DNA from: Thermoplasmata archaeon
GTDB lineage: Archaea > Thermoplasmatota > Thermoplasmata > Lutacidiplasmatales > UBA184
NCBI GenBank assembly: GCA_021816865.1
Contig: JAKAWX010000006.1
Span: 78,193 to 142,192 of the forward strand
Direction: 5' to 3'
DNA length: 64,000 bases
Position numbers and translations under genes: made by a program. Below are positions 1 through 9,119 of the stretch, one piece after another. The notes beneath the pieces are model-generated. The model searched no databases, had not been told where the DNA came from, and saw nothing but the letters and a program-made list of their open reading frames with translations. Positions within the stretch are counted from its first letter, which is position 1. Each line of letters starts with the position of its first letter.

Positions 1-344
1 GCGGCGTATCCCCCGAGCGCGTCGACCGTGCGGGCGAGGGCCCGCCGACCGGGGTTCGTGCTCGGCGTGACGGAGAGGAGCGGCCGCACCCGATGGTCGA
101 AGAGCGACGGACGTCCCGAGCCGAGGACGACCTCGTCGACCACCGGTAGCCCGGCGAGACGCCGGGCGAGGTCGGCGAGCTCGGCCCGGGGGCCGGTGAC
201 GAGGAACGGGGGACGGTACTCGACCGCGGTGCGTCGGACCCGTCCCGTCCGCCGCTCCTTCACCCAGAGGACGACCGAACGGCCGTCGTCGCTCTCGGTG
301 ATGTCGAGGAGCCAGCCGTCCGGGGACGACGAACGGCCGGTCAC
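1..344 (-). CDS. polB: Family B DNA polymerase, N-terminal fragment (runs off the left edge)
   Basis: Only the first 114 or so codons are in the window. The protein starts at a GTG whose bases overlap the stop of the preceding 71-residue gene (GTGA). The early segment reads GWLLDITESDDGRSVVLWVK. This matches the opening beta strands of archaeal family B polymerases, where a WLLD strand is followed by a VVLW(V/F)K strand. A segment like YRPPFLVTG follows, as in the N-terminal domain of that family. The exonuclease and polymerase motifs lie outside the window, so the assignment rests on the N-terminal domain only. It is the last visible gene of a minus-strand unit with a RecA-like protein and a small helical protein, which suggests a replication or repair operon. 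Confidence 0.7.
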   Translation of the reverse strand, partial: MTGRSSSPDGWLLDITESDDGRSVVLWVKERRTGRVRRTAVEYRPPFLVTGPRAELADLARRLAGLPVVDEVVLGSGRPSLFDHRVRPLLSVTPSTNPGRRALARTVDALGGYA

Positions 345-556
345 ACGGGACGGCGGTCCGTCCGCTCCGCCGCGGCGGCCCTCAGCTGCGCGGCGAGGTC
401 CGTGAGCACGGAGAGGAGGATCGACTCGAGCAGGTCCGGGCTCCCGACGTACGTCGCCTGGGCGGCGTAGCGACGGGCGCCCGTGCGGACGAGCTCGAAG
501 GCGGCCCGCTCCTCGGGCGTCGTGAGGAGCCGGGCGAACTCGTCCCACCGCTTCAT
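341..556 (-). CDS. Small helical protein between RecA-like gene and polB
   Basis: This 71-residue protein is too short to match a family I recognise. It starts at an ATG overlapping the stop of the upstream RecA-like gene (ATGA), and its own stop overlaps the GTG of the downstream polymerase, so all three are almost certainly co-translated. The sequence starts MKRWDEFARLL and looks all-alpha, with a hydrophobic helix around SILLSVLTDLAAQL and a basic C-terminus. The context suggests a polymerase or repair accessory protein. That is inference from position only. Confidence 0.65.
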   Translation of the reverse strand: MKRWDEFARLLTTPEERAAFELVRTGARRYAAQATYVGSPDLLESILLSVLTDLAAQLRAAAAERTDRRPV

Positions 557-1437
557 CCGTTCCTCGAGCGCCTGGCGGTAGGTCGGAGCGGTGCGTCCCA
601 CGCGATCACCTCCCCGACGGAGCCTCCGCCGAACTCTTCGATCCCGCGCTGGCCGGTCGACCGCGCCACGAGGGTGGCGCGGGCGTTGTCCCGCAGCGCG
701 CGCAGGCGGAGCGTGCCGGGGCCTCGCGCGAACGTGACGAGGTCGCACCACCGGGGACCCGCCTCGGCGAGCCCGGGAAAGCTCGCGACCCCGCCCGGCC
801 CGAGCGTGAGGAGCAGCGGGACGCGGACCTCGCGCACGAGCTCGGCGAGCGTGCCGGCGAGGTGGCCAAGGAGCGCCGTACGCTCCTCGGCGGGGACCTC
901 GGCATCGTTCGCGAAGAGCGCCGGCAGGTCGTGCCCGAGGAGCAGGCTCGGAGGATGCCGACGGGCCTCGACGGCCCACCCGTCGATGAGCGCGACCAGC
1001 TGGTACACGGTGAACGCGCGGGCGAGCCGGATCCGCGCGAGCGTCGCGGTCGCGTCGACCCCGAACGCCCGCCCGAGCTCCCCGACGCGGTACGGGTGGA
1101 ACCGGTTCGCCCCTTCGACGAGGGAGATCCGTCCCCCGGCCCGGGCGCTGCCGGCGTAGAGGAGCTCGAGGATCGGCTCGACGGCGGCCCGCGGGCCGGT
1201 CCAGATCGTGGCCTCGCCGGGAGAGAACCGACGGGCGAGCCAGGGAAAGAGCGCCGGCTCGCTCGGGAGGAGCGGGAGGGGACGGGCCCGACGGGGGCGG
1301 GACGACAGCCGGACCCCCGGAGGAAGCGACAACGGGATCGCGCACGGCTCCTCGGCGACGACACTCGGGTCGACCGGTTCGTCCTCGTCCGGCGCGAGCG
1401 AGAGCCCGGTGGAGATGCGAGCGGTGGTCAACGTCAT
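553..1437 (-). CDS. RecA/RadB-fold protein with a degenerate P-loop
   Basis: This is a 294-residue protein. After a Pro/Arg-rich N-terminal stretch of about 65 residues, the pattern resembles the RecA/RadA/KaiC core. A strand-turn GEATIWTGPRAAVEP (about residues 74-88) sits where the Walker A loop should be, a RIRLARAFTVYQLVALI segment recalls the RadA region after the core helix, and GHDLPALF resembles a Walker B region. The P-loop lacks the GxxxxGK(S/T) signature, so ATP binding by the usual route looks lost. The C-terminal part (CDLVTFARGPGTLRL) resembles the last RecA-core strands. It is the first gene of a unit with a 71-residue protein and polB. It could be a structural RecA paralogue assisting the polymerase. 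The family call is moderately supported; the function is not known. Confidence 0.55.
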   Translation of the reverse strand: MTLTTARISTGLSLAPDEDEPVDPSVVAEEPCAIPLSLPPGVRLSSRPRRARPLPLLPSEPALFPWLARRFSPGEATIWTGPRAAVEPILELLYAGSARAGGRISLVEGANRFHPYRVGELGRAFGVDATATLARIRLARAFTVYQLVALIDGWAVEARRHPPSLLLGHDLPALFANDAEVPAEERTALLGHLAGTLAELVREVRVPLLLTLGPGGVASFPGLAEAGPRWCDLVTFARGPGTLRLRALRDNARATLVARSTGQRGIEEFGGGSVGEVIAWDAPLRPTARRSRNG

Positions 1438-1537
1438 GGACCCCGGCTCGACGACCGCCGGACCGCTCTAAAGCGGCCGCTCGGGAGGCGTTGAAACAGC
1501 CCCGAGAACGGGGCGTTTCCGGCGGCCGGTGCGGTCG

Positions 1538-2305
1538 CTACGGGGTCAGGCGGGACGTTCCGGGCGGAGGCGGGAGCCCGAGCTCCTCGGCGAGGGTCCG
1601 GCAGTTCGTCGCGGCGTCGCCCCGGAAGTGATTGTTGAAGAACCCGTAGATCGTGGCGACGTTCTCGGCGAGGGTGCGGATCCGCGGCACCCACGCGACG
1701 ACCTCCTCGCGCGAGTAGAGGTAATCGTACCAGATCGGGCTCCCGTGCCCGTGCCAGCGGATGTAGGCGAACGGCGCGGTCACCTCGAGGGCGACCGGCA
1801 GGTGCGGCCCGTCGACGATCACGTGCGCGAGGCCGAACTCCCGCAAGAGCGCGTACGAGGCGGGAACGAGCCACGACCGCTCGCGAAACTCGACCGCGAC
1901 CGGGAGGTCCCTCGGGAGCGTCTCGTAGAACCGACGCACGGTCGCCGCCTCGAAGGGCAGCGACGGCGGAAGCTGGAGGAGCGCCGCCGCGAACCGCCCC
2001 GCCTCGCGGATCGGCTTCAGCACCGAGAGGAACCGGCCGAGCTCTTCCTCGGTGCCGACCAGGCGGAGGTCGTGCGTGATCGATTGCGGGAACTTGGCCG
2101 CGAACCGGAACGCGCCGGGAGTCCGCCGCACCCAGGACGCGGCGACCGAAGGCGGGGGCAACCGGTAGAACGTCGAGTTGACCTCGACGATGGGGAAGAT
2201 CTTCGCGTAGTAGTTGAGGCGGTCCGAGACCCGCCGTGGCGGATAGACACGGCCGACCCACTCCGGGTAGTCCCATCCGCTGGTCCCGAGCAGGATGTCG
2301 CTCAC
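1538..2305 (-). CDS. DUF72 (YecE-like) TIM-barrel protein
   Basis: This 255-residue protein has the hallmarks of the DUF72/YecE family: an N-terminal LLGTSGWDYPEW strand, LNYYAKIFPIVEVNSTFY, the FAAKFPQSITHD segment, PVAVEFRERSW, and the C-terminal YGFFNNHFRGDA motif. The length is normal for the family. The start is GTG, 30 to 40 bases downstream of a GATTAACC TATA-like stretch read on the minus strand. The biochemical function of DUF72 proteins is not established. Conserved acidic and His residues line a barrel mouth that resembles a metal-dependent active site. It stands alone here, followed by a gap of about 100 bases to the RecA-like gene. Confidence 0.9.
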   Translation of the reverse strand: MSDILLGTSGWDYPEWVGRVYPPRRVSDRLNYYAKIFPIVEVNSTFYRLPPPSVAASWVRRTPGAFRFAAKFPQSITHDLRLVGTEEELGRFLSVLKPIREAGRFAAALLQLPPSLPFEAATVRRFYETLPRDLPVAVEFRERSWLVPASYALLREFGLAHVIVDGPHLPVALEVTAPFAYIRWHGHGSPIWYDYLYSREEVVAWVPRIRTLAENVATIYGFFNNHFRGDAATNCRTLAEELGLPPPPGTSRLTP

Positions 2306-2444
2306 GTGCGGCCTTCGGACGGTAGGACCTCGGTCCGGTTAATCTCTCCGAGAGCCCCGAAACCGTGGTCCGGACCCCGGGTCCTCCGACGACCGACCGG
2401 GACTCGTCCGGGGGCCCGGGACCGCGCGGCGATATCGGCCGGGC

Positions 2445-3866
2445 CTACGACCTTCCGGGCGAGACAGGCCCCCGGCGCTCCCGGGCCCGTCGAAAGAGAT
2501 CCCGCAGGGTCGCTCCCGACCCGTCGGCACCGAGCGGGCTCGGGAGGCGGGCCGGGCGGTCGAGCTCGCGGTCCGGCAGCTCCGCCTCGACCTCGCCCAG
2601 CGCGGCCCGAGCGGCGTTGCCGTCGGGACCGTCGGGAAGCGAACCGAGGGCGTCCACGAGAGCGTCGAACCACCGTGCGTCGGCGTCGGAAACGAGACGC
2701 ACGGCCCCCTCGCCCTCCGAGAACGTAACGAGGGACCGCGCCGAGGGGGACCGGGTCGCGCGGAGGAGCGCGAGGAGGGGGGCCCGAGCCGTCGCATCCC
2801 CGAGCCGCCCAAGGGCCCAGACAGCGGCGAGGCGGACCTCGGGGTCCGGATCGTCGAGCGCCCGCCGGACCGCACGGGCGGCCCCGAGGATCCCGAGCTG
2901 CCCCAGGGCGTAGAGGCTCCCCCGGCGGGGCCAGGGATGCGGGTCCCCGAGCCGTCGGAGGAGCGCCCGCGCGTCGGCCCGCGTTCCGACCCGCCCGAGC
3001 GCGAGCGCGGCCGCCCCCCGGACGGCCCACGACGGGTCGGACAGTCTCGAGCGCGCCACGCCCCGCGACCGGGGGGACCGGGAGAGCGCGAGACCGTGGA
3101 CGGCACAGACCCGGACCGCGCTCATCGGGTCGCGGGAGGCGCGGACGAGCGCGGCCCCGCTCGCCCGCCCGCCGATCCGCCCGAGGGCGATCACGAGCGC
3201 CGGGCGCTCCCACGCTTCGGCACGGCGCAGGCGCTCGAGCAGCGCCGGAACGCTCGCCCGGTCCTTCCGTGCCCCGAGGACGACGGCGACCGCGATACGG
3301 ACGCGGCGCGCCGGGTCCGCGAGCAGCCGTCGGACCGTCCGCGGCACGTCCGACGCTCCGCAGCGGTCGAGGGCGAGCACCGCCTCCCGGCGCACGCGGT
3401 CCGACTCGTCGTCGAGGGCCCGCACGAGCGCCGGCACGCCCGCCGGATCCCGGACGTGGCCGAGCGCGAGGGCGCACGCGTTGCGCACGAGCGCGCTCTC
3501 GTCCGCGGAAAGGCGCTCGGCGAGCCGCGGACCGGACCGCCGGTCGGCGAGACGGGAGAGGGCGTACGCCGCCTGCGCCCGCACGTGCGCGTTCGGGTCG
3601 CGCAGCGCTCGCTCGAGGGCCCCGCGGCTCCGCGGGTCGGCGATCGTCCCGAGCCCGGACGCAGCGCCGACCCGCACCCCGTGGTCGGGGTCGGCGAGCG
3701 CCCGCTCGAGCGGACGGCGCGCCCGCTCCCCCGCGACCGTGAGGAGCGAATGGACCGCCCGACGGCGGCCGAGGACGTCCGGACCGCGGAGCGCCGCGAC
3801 GATCGTGTCGCGCGCCGCGTTCGGGGAGCGGGGCGAGAGGGGAGCCGTCCGACGACCTCGCGGCAC
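2445..3866 (-). CDS. HEAT-repeat (PBS-lyase-like) protein
   Basis: This protein of about 473 residues is built almost entirely from HEAT-like repeats of about 31 residues. Units such as DPDHGVRVGAASGLGTIAD, DPNAHVRAQAAYALSRLAD and DDESDRVRREAVLALDRCG recur at least ten times. The repeats end near residue 370, and a less regular C-terminal tail follows. I chose the GTG at 3866 because the longer reading upstream is Pro/Gly/Arg-rich, runs into the divergent ferredoxin gene, and lacks repeat character; a G-rich stretch precedes the GTG. HEAT arrays of this kind are protein-interaction scaffolds in archaea and bacteria. No partner is indicated. No signal peptide or membrane segment is visible. 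Confidence 0.8.
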   Translation of the reverse strand: MPRGRRTAPLSPRSPNAARDTIVAALRGPDVLGRRRAVHSLLTVAGERARRPLERALADPDHGVRVGAASGLGTIADPRSRGALERALRDPNAHVRAQAAYALSRLADRRSGPRLAERLSADESALVRNACALALGHVRDPAGVPALVRALDDESDRVRREAVLALDRCGASDVPRTVRRLLADPARRVRIAVAVVLGARKDRASVPALLERLRRAEAWERPALVIALGRIGGRASGAALVRASRDPMSAVRVCAVHGLALSRSPRSRGVARSRLSDPSWAVRGAAALALGRVGTRADARALLRRLGDPHPWPRRGSLYALGQLGILGAARAVRRALDDPDPEVRLAAVWALGRLGDATARAPLLALLRATRSPSARSLVTFSEGEGAVRLVSDADARWFDALVDALGSLPDGPDGNAARAALGEVEAELPDRELDRPARLPSPLGADGSGATLRDLFRRARERRGPVSPGRS

Positions 3867-4001
3867 GTGCCCCCCAGCCCTCGCGGGGCAAAGCCCTCGC
3901 GCACGACTCCTCCCGGGCGGGGGAGGCGGGGCCCCCGGCGCCGGGCGGGCCCGGTCGCCGTTCCGGGCGTCGTCCCCCCCTCCTCCGCCCGACGGCAAGC
4001 C

Positions 4002-4008
4002 ATATAGA
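4002..4008 (+). promoter_or_regulatory. TATA-like box ahead of ferredoxin
   Basis: A CATATAGAGG stretch stands out in very G+C-rich sequence, about 34 to 40 bases ahead of the ferredoxin ATG. Its spacing would give a transcript with a leader of roughly 10 bases. Confidence 0.45.
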
Positions 4009-4041
4009 GGTCGACGACGAGTTCGTTGTGAGGCGATCCGG

Positions 4042-4320
4042 ATGGTCCTCGTCGACATCGATCTCGCCAAGTGCACCGGCTGTGCTCACTGCCGGGACGT
4101 CTGCCCGGTGAACGTTTTCGAGCTCAAGCCGCGCGACCAGTTTCCCGATCTGGTCGACGATCCCGCCGTCGGCGCGAAGTTCCAGTTCCGGGGCGAGAAG
4201 TCGGTCTCGGTGCACGGCCCCGACTGCATCGTCTGCGAGGCCTGCCTCTTCGAGTGCGAAGGGGAATGCATCCTGATCACGGACGACGAAGGGAACGTCC
4301 ACAACTCGGTCTACAAGTGA
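4042..4320 (+). CDS. 2[4Fe-4S] ferredoxin
   Basis: This 92-residue cytoplasmic electron carrier has two cluster-binding motifs. The first, CTGCAHCRDVCP, is near the N-terminus and the second, CIVCEACLFECEG, is near the C-terminus. A 35-residue insert between them includes DQFPDLVDDP. The second motif ends in Glu rather than the usual Pro after the fourth Cys. The insert makes the protein longer than clostridial ferredoxins. A purine-rich GTGAGGCGAT precedes the ATG. It is transcribed just ahead of the ATPase cluster but separated by 90 bases that contain another TATA-like box, so it is probably its own unit. Confidence 0.88.
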   Translation: MVLVDIDLAKCTGCAHCRDVCPVNVFELKPRDQFPDLVDDPAVGAKFQFRGEKSVSVHGPDCIVCEACLFECEGECILITDDEGNVHNSVYK

Positions 4321-4381
4321 CCGTCCGCCCGAGGGCGTACGGCGCTCCCGGCGTCGGACCCCGCCGCCATCGGGGCAGGCG

Positions 4382-4389
4382 TTAAATAG
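4382..4389 (+). promoter_or_regulatory. TATA box of the F-A-B-D-H-I ATPase unit
   Basis: TTAAATAG ends 23 bases before the GTG start of the subunit F gene. This is the spacing expected for an archaeal promoter driving a leaderless or nearly leaderless transcript. Confidence 0.65.
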
Positions 4390-4412
4390 GCCGGAACCCC
4401 GCCGACGGCGTC

Positions 4413-4751
4413 GTGCCCGAACCGTCGAAAGGTCCCGGTTCCACCGTCGTGCTCGGGGAGCGGGAGCTCGCGATCGGGTTCCGCCTGATCGGCCTCAAGG
4501 ACGTGATCGAGGTGACGCCCGAGACCTCGGTTCAAGAGTTCCAGCGCGTGATGGGCGAGGGGCGCCACAGCCTGGTGATCGCGAGCCAGTCGATCCGCGC
4601 CCGCCTCTCCGAGGCCCAGCGCGCGAACGCCGACGCGTCCCTGCGACCGCTGACCGTCTTCGTCCCCACCCCCACGGGCGAGTTCGAGGTCGAGAGCATC
4701 AACGCGCTCGCGAAGCGGGTGCTCGGGGTCACGCTTTCCGTTCCGTCGTAG
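4413..4751 (+). CDS. atpF: A-type ATP synthase subunit F
   Basis: This 112-residue protein begins with GTG right after a TATA box. It shows the Rossmann-like start of subunit [24 protein letters not shown], then a strand [13 protein letters not shown] and TVFVPTP. Subunit F is the regulatory central-stalk subunit that sits with subunit D inside the A3B3 head. The length is typical. It is the first gene of the plus-strand ATPase unit and is followed 10 bases later by subunit A with a GGGAGGAG ribosome-binding site. Confidence 0.88.
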   Translation: MPEPSKGPGSTVVLGERELAIGFRLIGLKDVIEVTPETSVQEFQRVMGEGRHSLVIASQSIRARLSEAQRANADASLRPLTVFVPTPTGEFEVESINALAKRVLGVTLSVPS

Positions 4752-4761
4752 GGAGGAGAAG

Positions 4762-6516
4762 ATGCCAGCGGTTATCGCACGGGTTTCCGGGCCGGTCGTC
4801 ATCGCCGAGGGCCTCACCAACGCGAAGATGTACGATGTCGTCCGGGTGGGGGAGCTCGGACTCGTCGGGGAGATCATCCGCCTGGTCGGGGGGACCGCGA
4901 CCGTCCAGGTCTACGAGGACACGACCGGGATCCGCCCGGGCGACCGGGTCGAGAACACCGGCCAGGCGCTCAGCGTCGAGCTCGGCCCGGGCCTTCTGAA
5001 ATCGATCTACGACGGCGTCCAGCGCCCGCTCGACGTGATCCAGAAGAGCGTCGGGGACTTCATCACGCGAGGGTTCGTCGCGGCGCCGCTCAACGAGACG
5101 ACCCGCTGGGAGTTCGCCCAGGTCGCGAAGGTCGGGAGCGAGGTCGTCCCCGGGACGATCCTCGGGACCGTCCAGGAGACCCCGCTCATCCTGCACAAGA
5201 TCATGGTGCCGCCGGGGGTCCGAGGGACCCTGACGAAGCTCGCGAGCGGCTCGTTCACCGTCCGCGACCCGATCGGCACGGTCTCCACGGCGGCCGGCCC
5301 GGTCCCGGTCTACCTGTCGCAGAAGTGGGTCGTGCGCGTCCCCCGGCCGGTCGCGCAGAAGCTTCCGCCCGACGTCCCGCTCGTGACGGGCCAGCGGGTC
5401 ATCGACTCGTTCTTCCCCGTCGCGAAGGGCGGCACCGCGTGCATCCCGGGGCCGTTCGGGTCCGGTAAGACGGTCATTCAGCAGCAGCTCGCGAAGTGGG
5501 CCGACTCCGACATCGTCGTCTACGTCGGCTGCGGGGAGCGCGGCAACGAGATGACCGAGGTGCTCGCGACGTTCCCGAACCTCCAGGACCCGAAGTCGAA
5601 GCGCCCGCTCATGGAGCGGACGATCCTGATCGCGAACACGTCGAACATGCCGGTCGCGGCGCGCGAGGCGAGCGTCTACACCGGGATCACGATCGCGGAG
5701 TACTACCGCGACATGGGCTACGACGTCGCGCTGATGGCCGACTCGACCAGTCGGTGGGCCGAAGCGATGCGCGAGATCTCCGGACGCCTCGAGGAGATGC
5801 CGGGCGAGGAAGGGTATCCGGCCTACCTCGGCCGGCGCATCGCCGAGTTCTACGAGCGCGCCGGGCGGGTCGTGACGCTCTCGCCCGAGGGACGCACGGG
5901 GTCGGTCACGGTCGTCGGGGCGGTCTCGCCACCCGGCGGCGACACCTCCGAGCCGGTGAGCCAGAACACCCTGAGGTCCGCGCGCGTCTTCTGGGCGCTC
6001 GACGCCTCGCTCGCGTCGCGTCGGCACTTCCCTTCGATCAACTGGTTGCAGAGCTACTCGCTCTACCTGAACGACCTCGAGCCCTGGTACCGCAAGGAGC
6101 TCTCGAACGAGTTCGTCTCGTTCCGCCAGCGCGCGCTCGAGATCCTCCAAAAAGAGGCCGAGCTCCAGGAGATCGTCCAGCTCGTGGGGGTCGACGCCCT
6201 CCCCGAGCGGGAGAAGGCGACGCTCGATGTGGCCCGCATGATCCGCGAGGACTACCTCCAGCAGAGCGCGTACGACGAGGTCGACACCTACACCTCGATC
6301 CAGAAGCAGGTCCGGATGCTCGGCGCGATCCTCGCCTTCGGCGACCGGGAGCAGGACGCGATCTCGAAAGGAGCGACCGTCGCCCAGCTCCAGAAGCTGC
6401 CGGTCCGGACGAAGCTCTCCCGGATGAAGTGGATCCCCGAGGCCGAGGCCGCGACCCAGTTCGACGCGCTCGCGCTCGAGATGGCCCAGGCCGTCGCCTC
6501 GGTGGGAGGGAGCTGA
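4762..6516 (+). CDS. atpA: A-type ATP synthase catalytic subunit A
   Basis: This 584-residue catalytic subunit carries the archaeal-specific P-loop GPFGSGKT at about residues 230-237. The downstream nucleotide-binding strand [38 protein letters not shown] is family-typical, as is the bulge domain that distinguishes A from F-type beta. It hydrolyses or makes ATP at the A/B interface of the cytoplasmic head. A GGGAGGAG ribosome-binding site precedes the ATG. Its stop shares a base with the start of subunit B (TGATG), so translation is coupled. No intein is present, unlike several archaeal atpA genes. Confidence 0.98.
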   Translation: MPAVIARVSGPVVIAEGLTNAKMYDVVRVGELGLVGEIIRLVGGTATVQVYEDTTGIRPGDRVENTGQALSVELGPGLLKSIYDGVQRPLDVIQKSVGDFITRGFVAAPLNETTRWEFAQVAKVGSEVVPGTILGTVQETPLILHKIMVPPGVRGTLTKLASGSFTVRDPIGTVSTAAGPVPVYLSQKWVVRVPRPVAQKLPPDVPLVTGQRVIDSFFPVAKGGTACIPGPFGSGKTVIQQQLAKWADSDIVVYVGCGERGNEMTEVLATFPNLQDPKSKRPLMERTILIANTSNMPVAAREASVYTGITIAEYYRDMGYDVALMADSTSRWAEAMREISGRLEEMPGEEGYPAYLGRRIAEFYERAGRVVTLSPEGRTGSVTVVGAVSPPGGDTSEPVSQNTLRSARVFWALDASLASRRHFPSINWLQSYSLYLNDLEPWYRKELSNEFVSFRQRALEILQKEAELQEIVQLVGVDALPEREKATLDVARMIREDYLQQSAYDEVDTYTSIQKQVRMLGAILAFGDREQDAISKGATVAQLQKLPVRTKLSRMKWIPEAEAATQFDALALEMAQAVASVGGS

Positions 6517-7946
6517 TGGCGGCGAAGGGTGCCGCCGCACCGAGGCGGTCCCCCGACGTTCCGGTCGACTACCGGACGATCGACCGGGTCTCGGGCCCCC
6601 TCTTGTTCGTGCGCGACGTCGCGAACGCCGCCTACGGCGAGATCGTCGAGATCGCGCTGCCGAACGGCGAGCGCCGCCAGGGCCAGGTCCTCGACTCCCG
6701 CCGGGGCCTCGCGATCGTCCAGGTCTTCGGCCCCACGATGGGGATCAACGTCGAACAGACGAGCGTGAAGTTCCTCGGCGAGGTCGCGACCTTGAGCGTC
6801 TCCGACGAGCTGCTCGGCCGCGTCTTCAACGGGCTGGGGGAGCCCCGCGACGGCGGACCGAAGATCGTGAGCGACACCCGGCTCGAGATCGTCGGGAACG
6901 CGATGAACCCGTACTCGCGCGAGGAGCCGAGCGAGTTCATCCAGACGGGGATCTCGACGATCGACGTCAACAACACCCTGGTCCGTGGCCAGAAGCTCCC
7001 GATCTTCTCGGCGGCGGGGCTGCCGCACAACCAGATCGCCGCCCAGATCGTGCGGCAGGCGAAGCTCCGGGACTCCTCCGAAGGGTTCGCGGTCGTCTTC
7101 GCGGCGATGGGGATCACGAGCGAGGAGGCGAACTACTTCCTGAAGGAGTTCGAATCGACCGGGGCGCTCGAGCGCGCGGTCGTCTTCCTGAACCTCTCCT
7201 CGGACCCGTCGATGGAACGCGTCGTGACACCGCGCATGGCGCTCACCGCGGCCGAGTACCTCGCCTACGAGAAGGACCTCCACGTCCTGGTCGTCCTCAC
7301 CGACATGACGAGCTACTGCGAGGCGCTGCGCGAGGTCTCGGCGGCGCGCGAGGAGGTCCCGGGCCGCCGCGGCTACCCGGGGTACCTCTACACCGACCTC
7401 GCGACGATCTACGAGCGGGCCGGAAAGATCCACGGCCGCAAGGGGTCGATCACCCAGCTCCCGATCCTGACGATGCCGGCGGACGACGTCACGCACCCGA
7501 TCCCGGACCTCACCGGCTACATCACCGAGGGGCAGGTCTACGTGAGCCGCGAACTCCAGCGCAAGGGGATCTACCCGCCGATCGACGTCCTGCCGAGCCT
7601 CTCGCGCCTGATGGGCCTCGGGATCGGCAAGGGCCGCACCCGGGAGGACCACCGCGGCGTCTCCGACCAACTGTTCGCCGCCTACGCGACGGGGAAGGAC
7701 CAGCGGGCCCTCTCGGCGATCGTCGGCGAGGAAGCGCTCAGCGCGACCGACCGGCTCTACCTGCGGGCCGCCGACCGCTACGAGAAGGAGTTCGTCAACC
7801 AGCGGCCCGACGAGGACCGGACGATCGATCAGAGCCTCGCGATCTCGTGGGACATCCTCTCGGACTTCCCCGACTCCGAGCTCAAGCGGATCCGGCCCGA
7901 GTTCATCGAGAAGTTCCGCGCGCACCCCCCGCACGCGGAGAGCTAG
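6516..7946 (+). CDS. atpB: A-type ATP synthase subunit B
   Basis: This 476-residue non-catalytic subunit starts with the ATG that overlaps the subunit A stop. It contains the family segments [45 protein letters not shown] in place of a P-loop, [30 protein letters not shown], and the conserved C-terminal [14 protein letters not shown]. The missing GK(S/T) is normal for B subunits. About 20 leading residues (Ala/Pro-rich) are extra compared with most homologues. Confidence 0.97.
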   Translation: MAAKGAAAPRRSPDVPVDYRTIDRVSGPLLFVRDVANAAYGEIVEIALPNGERRQGQVLDSRRGLAIVQVFGPTMGINVEQTSVKFLGEVATLSVSDELLGRVFNGLGEPRDGGPKIVSDTRLEIVGNAMNPYSREEPSEFIQTGISTIDVNNTLVRGQKLPIFSAAGLPHNQIAAQIVRQAKLRDSSEGFAVVFAAMGITSEEANYFLKEFESTGALERAVVFLNLSSDPSMERVVTPRMALTAAEYLAYEKDLHVLVVLTDMTSYCEALREVSAAREEVPGRRGYPGYLYTDLATIYERAGKIHGRKGSITQLPILTMPADDVTHPIPDLTGYITEGQVYVSRELQRKGIYPPIDVLPSLSRLMGLGIGKGRTREDHRGVSDQLFAAYATGKDQRALSAIVGEEALSATDRLYLRAADRYEKEFVNQRPDEDRTIDQSLAISWDILSDFPDSELKRIRPEFIEKFRAHPPHAES

Positions 7947-7966
7947 GGAGACGAAGGAGACCCGCC

Positions 7967-8611
7967 GTGGCTCTCGAGAACGTCCGACCGACCCGACTCG
8001 AACTTCTGCGGACGCGCCGCCGCATCGCGGTCGCGAAGCGGGGGCTCAACCTGCTCAAACTGAAGCGGTCGGCGCTGATCGCGGAGTTCTTCTCCCTCTC
8101 GCGCGAGGCGCTGCGCCTGCGCGGCGACCTCCGCACGCGGATCTCGCGCGGCTACGAGTCGATCCGCAACGCCGAAATGATGGAGGGGCCGACCCGGCTC
8201 GAGAACATCTCGATGCTCTTGCCCGACGTGCGCCCGGTCGGGGTGTCGACCAAGAACGTCATGGGCGTTCGCACCCCGCGCGTCGACCGGGGCGGCTACA
8301 CCGCGACCGAGTCGGCCGCGCTCCTCGATCTCCCGACGAGCGTGCAGGAGGCGATCCGCCACTTCCAGGGGATCTACCAGGTCGTCCTCGACATCGCGGA
8401 GAAGGAGAACGCGTTGCGTCGGCTCCTCAGGGAGATCGAGAAGACCAAGCGCCGGGCGAGCGCGATCGAGAACGTCCTGATCCCGCGGCTCCAGGCGACG
8501 GTCCGTTACATCAAGTTCCGCTTCGACGAGCTCGAGCGGGACGCGTTCAGCATGCTGAAGACCGTGAAGCGCAAGATGGAACAGGAGGGCGAAGGTGTCG
8601 CCGCGGCCTAG
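7967..8611 (+). CDS. atpD: A-type ATP synthase subunit D (central stalk)
   Basis: This 214-residue coiled-coil rotor subunit starts at GTG after a GGAGACGAAGGAGA ribosome-binding site. The N-terminus VRPTRLELLRTRRRIAVAK and the C-terminal helix RRASAIENVLIPRLQATVRYI are diagnostic for the subunit D family. It connects the A3B3 head to the membrane rotor. Its last codons overlap a 41-codon membrane ORF (see next), so the two are probably co-translated. Confidence 0.95.
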   Translation: MALENVRPTRLELLRTRRRIAVAKRGLNLLKLKRSALIAEFFSLSREALRLRGDLRTRISRGYESIRNAEMMEGPTRLENISMLLPDVRPVGVSTKNVMGVRTPRVDRGGYTATESAALLDLPTSVQEAIRHFQGIYQVVLDIAEKENALRRLLREIEKTKRRASAIENVLIPRLQATVRYIKFRFDELERDAFSMLKTVKRKMEQEGEGVAAA

Positions 8612-8720
8612 CGCGGTCCGGCGGTTCACCGCCGTCTGGATCGTGAGCGCGGCGCTCAAGCTCGCGGCCCTCGCCGTCTTCCTCTACCTCGTCGTCCGGC
8701 TCTACGGAGGTTCCCCATGA
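8595..8720 (+). CDS. 41-residue single-span membrane protein inside the ATPase operon
   Basis: This short ORF starts at GTG inside the last codons of subunit D. Its TGA overlaps the ATG of the next gene (ATGA). It encodes a basic N-terminus (MSPRPSAVRRF) and one hydrophobic helix, from about residue 12 to 36 (TAVWIVSAALKLAALAVFLY). The overlaps on both sides and the sensible membrane helix argue that it is real. It could be a small accessory or assembly subunit of the ATPase membrane sector. No family is recognised, and a chance ORF cannot be excluded. Confidence 0.55.
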   Translation: MSPRPSAVRRFTAVWIVSAALKLAALAVFLYLVVRLYGGSP

Positions 8721-9082
8721 GCACCCCGATCGCGGCGCGGACCGGTCCCGACACCGACACGATCGACGCCCTCAAGCGGATCAAGGCGGCCGAGGCCGAA
8801 TGGGACGCGAAGGTCGCCGCCGCGCGCGCGAGCGCCGAAGCGACGCTGAAGGCGGCCCGCGAGGCGACGGAGCGCGCGATCGTCGACGCCCGCGCGAGCG
8901 CGGACGCCGAGCGCCAGCGCGCGGTCGAGAACGCCCGGGCGATGGCCGACCTCGAGGCCCGTGCGATCGTCGCGGACGGGGAGCGCGCGGCCCGGTCCGC
9001 GGCCGACGGCGCGGGCAAGCGCCCGGCCGACCGCAAGGACGAGATCCTCGCCGCCCTCCTCGGACGGTTCGCGGGCGAGTAG
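8717..9082 (+). CDS. atpH: A-type ATP synthase subunit H (peripheral stalk)
   Basis: This 121-residue, Ala/Glu/Arg-rich protein is predicted to be one long coiled coil (about residues 15-95, with TIDALKRIKAAEAEWDAKV near the start). This is typical of AhaH/subunit G-H, which pairs with subunit E to form the peripheral stalk. It starts with an ATG overlapping the 41-codon ORF stop and lies directly before subunit I, as H usually does in archaeal ATPase operons. The assignment is by composition and position because this subunit is poorly conserved in sequence. Confidence 0.75.
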   Translation: MSTPIAARTGPDTDTIDALKRIKAAEAEWDAKVAAARASAEATLKAAREATERAIVDARASADAERQRAVENARAMADLEARAIVADGERAARSAADGAGKRPADRKDEILAALLGRFAGE

Positions 9083-9119
9083 CGAACCGACCTCGGACGA
9101 GGAGCAGACGGAGGAACCG

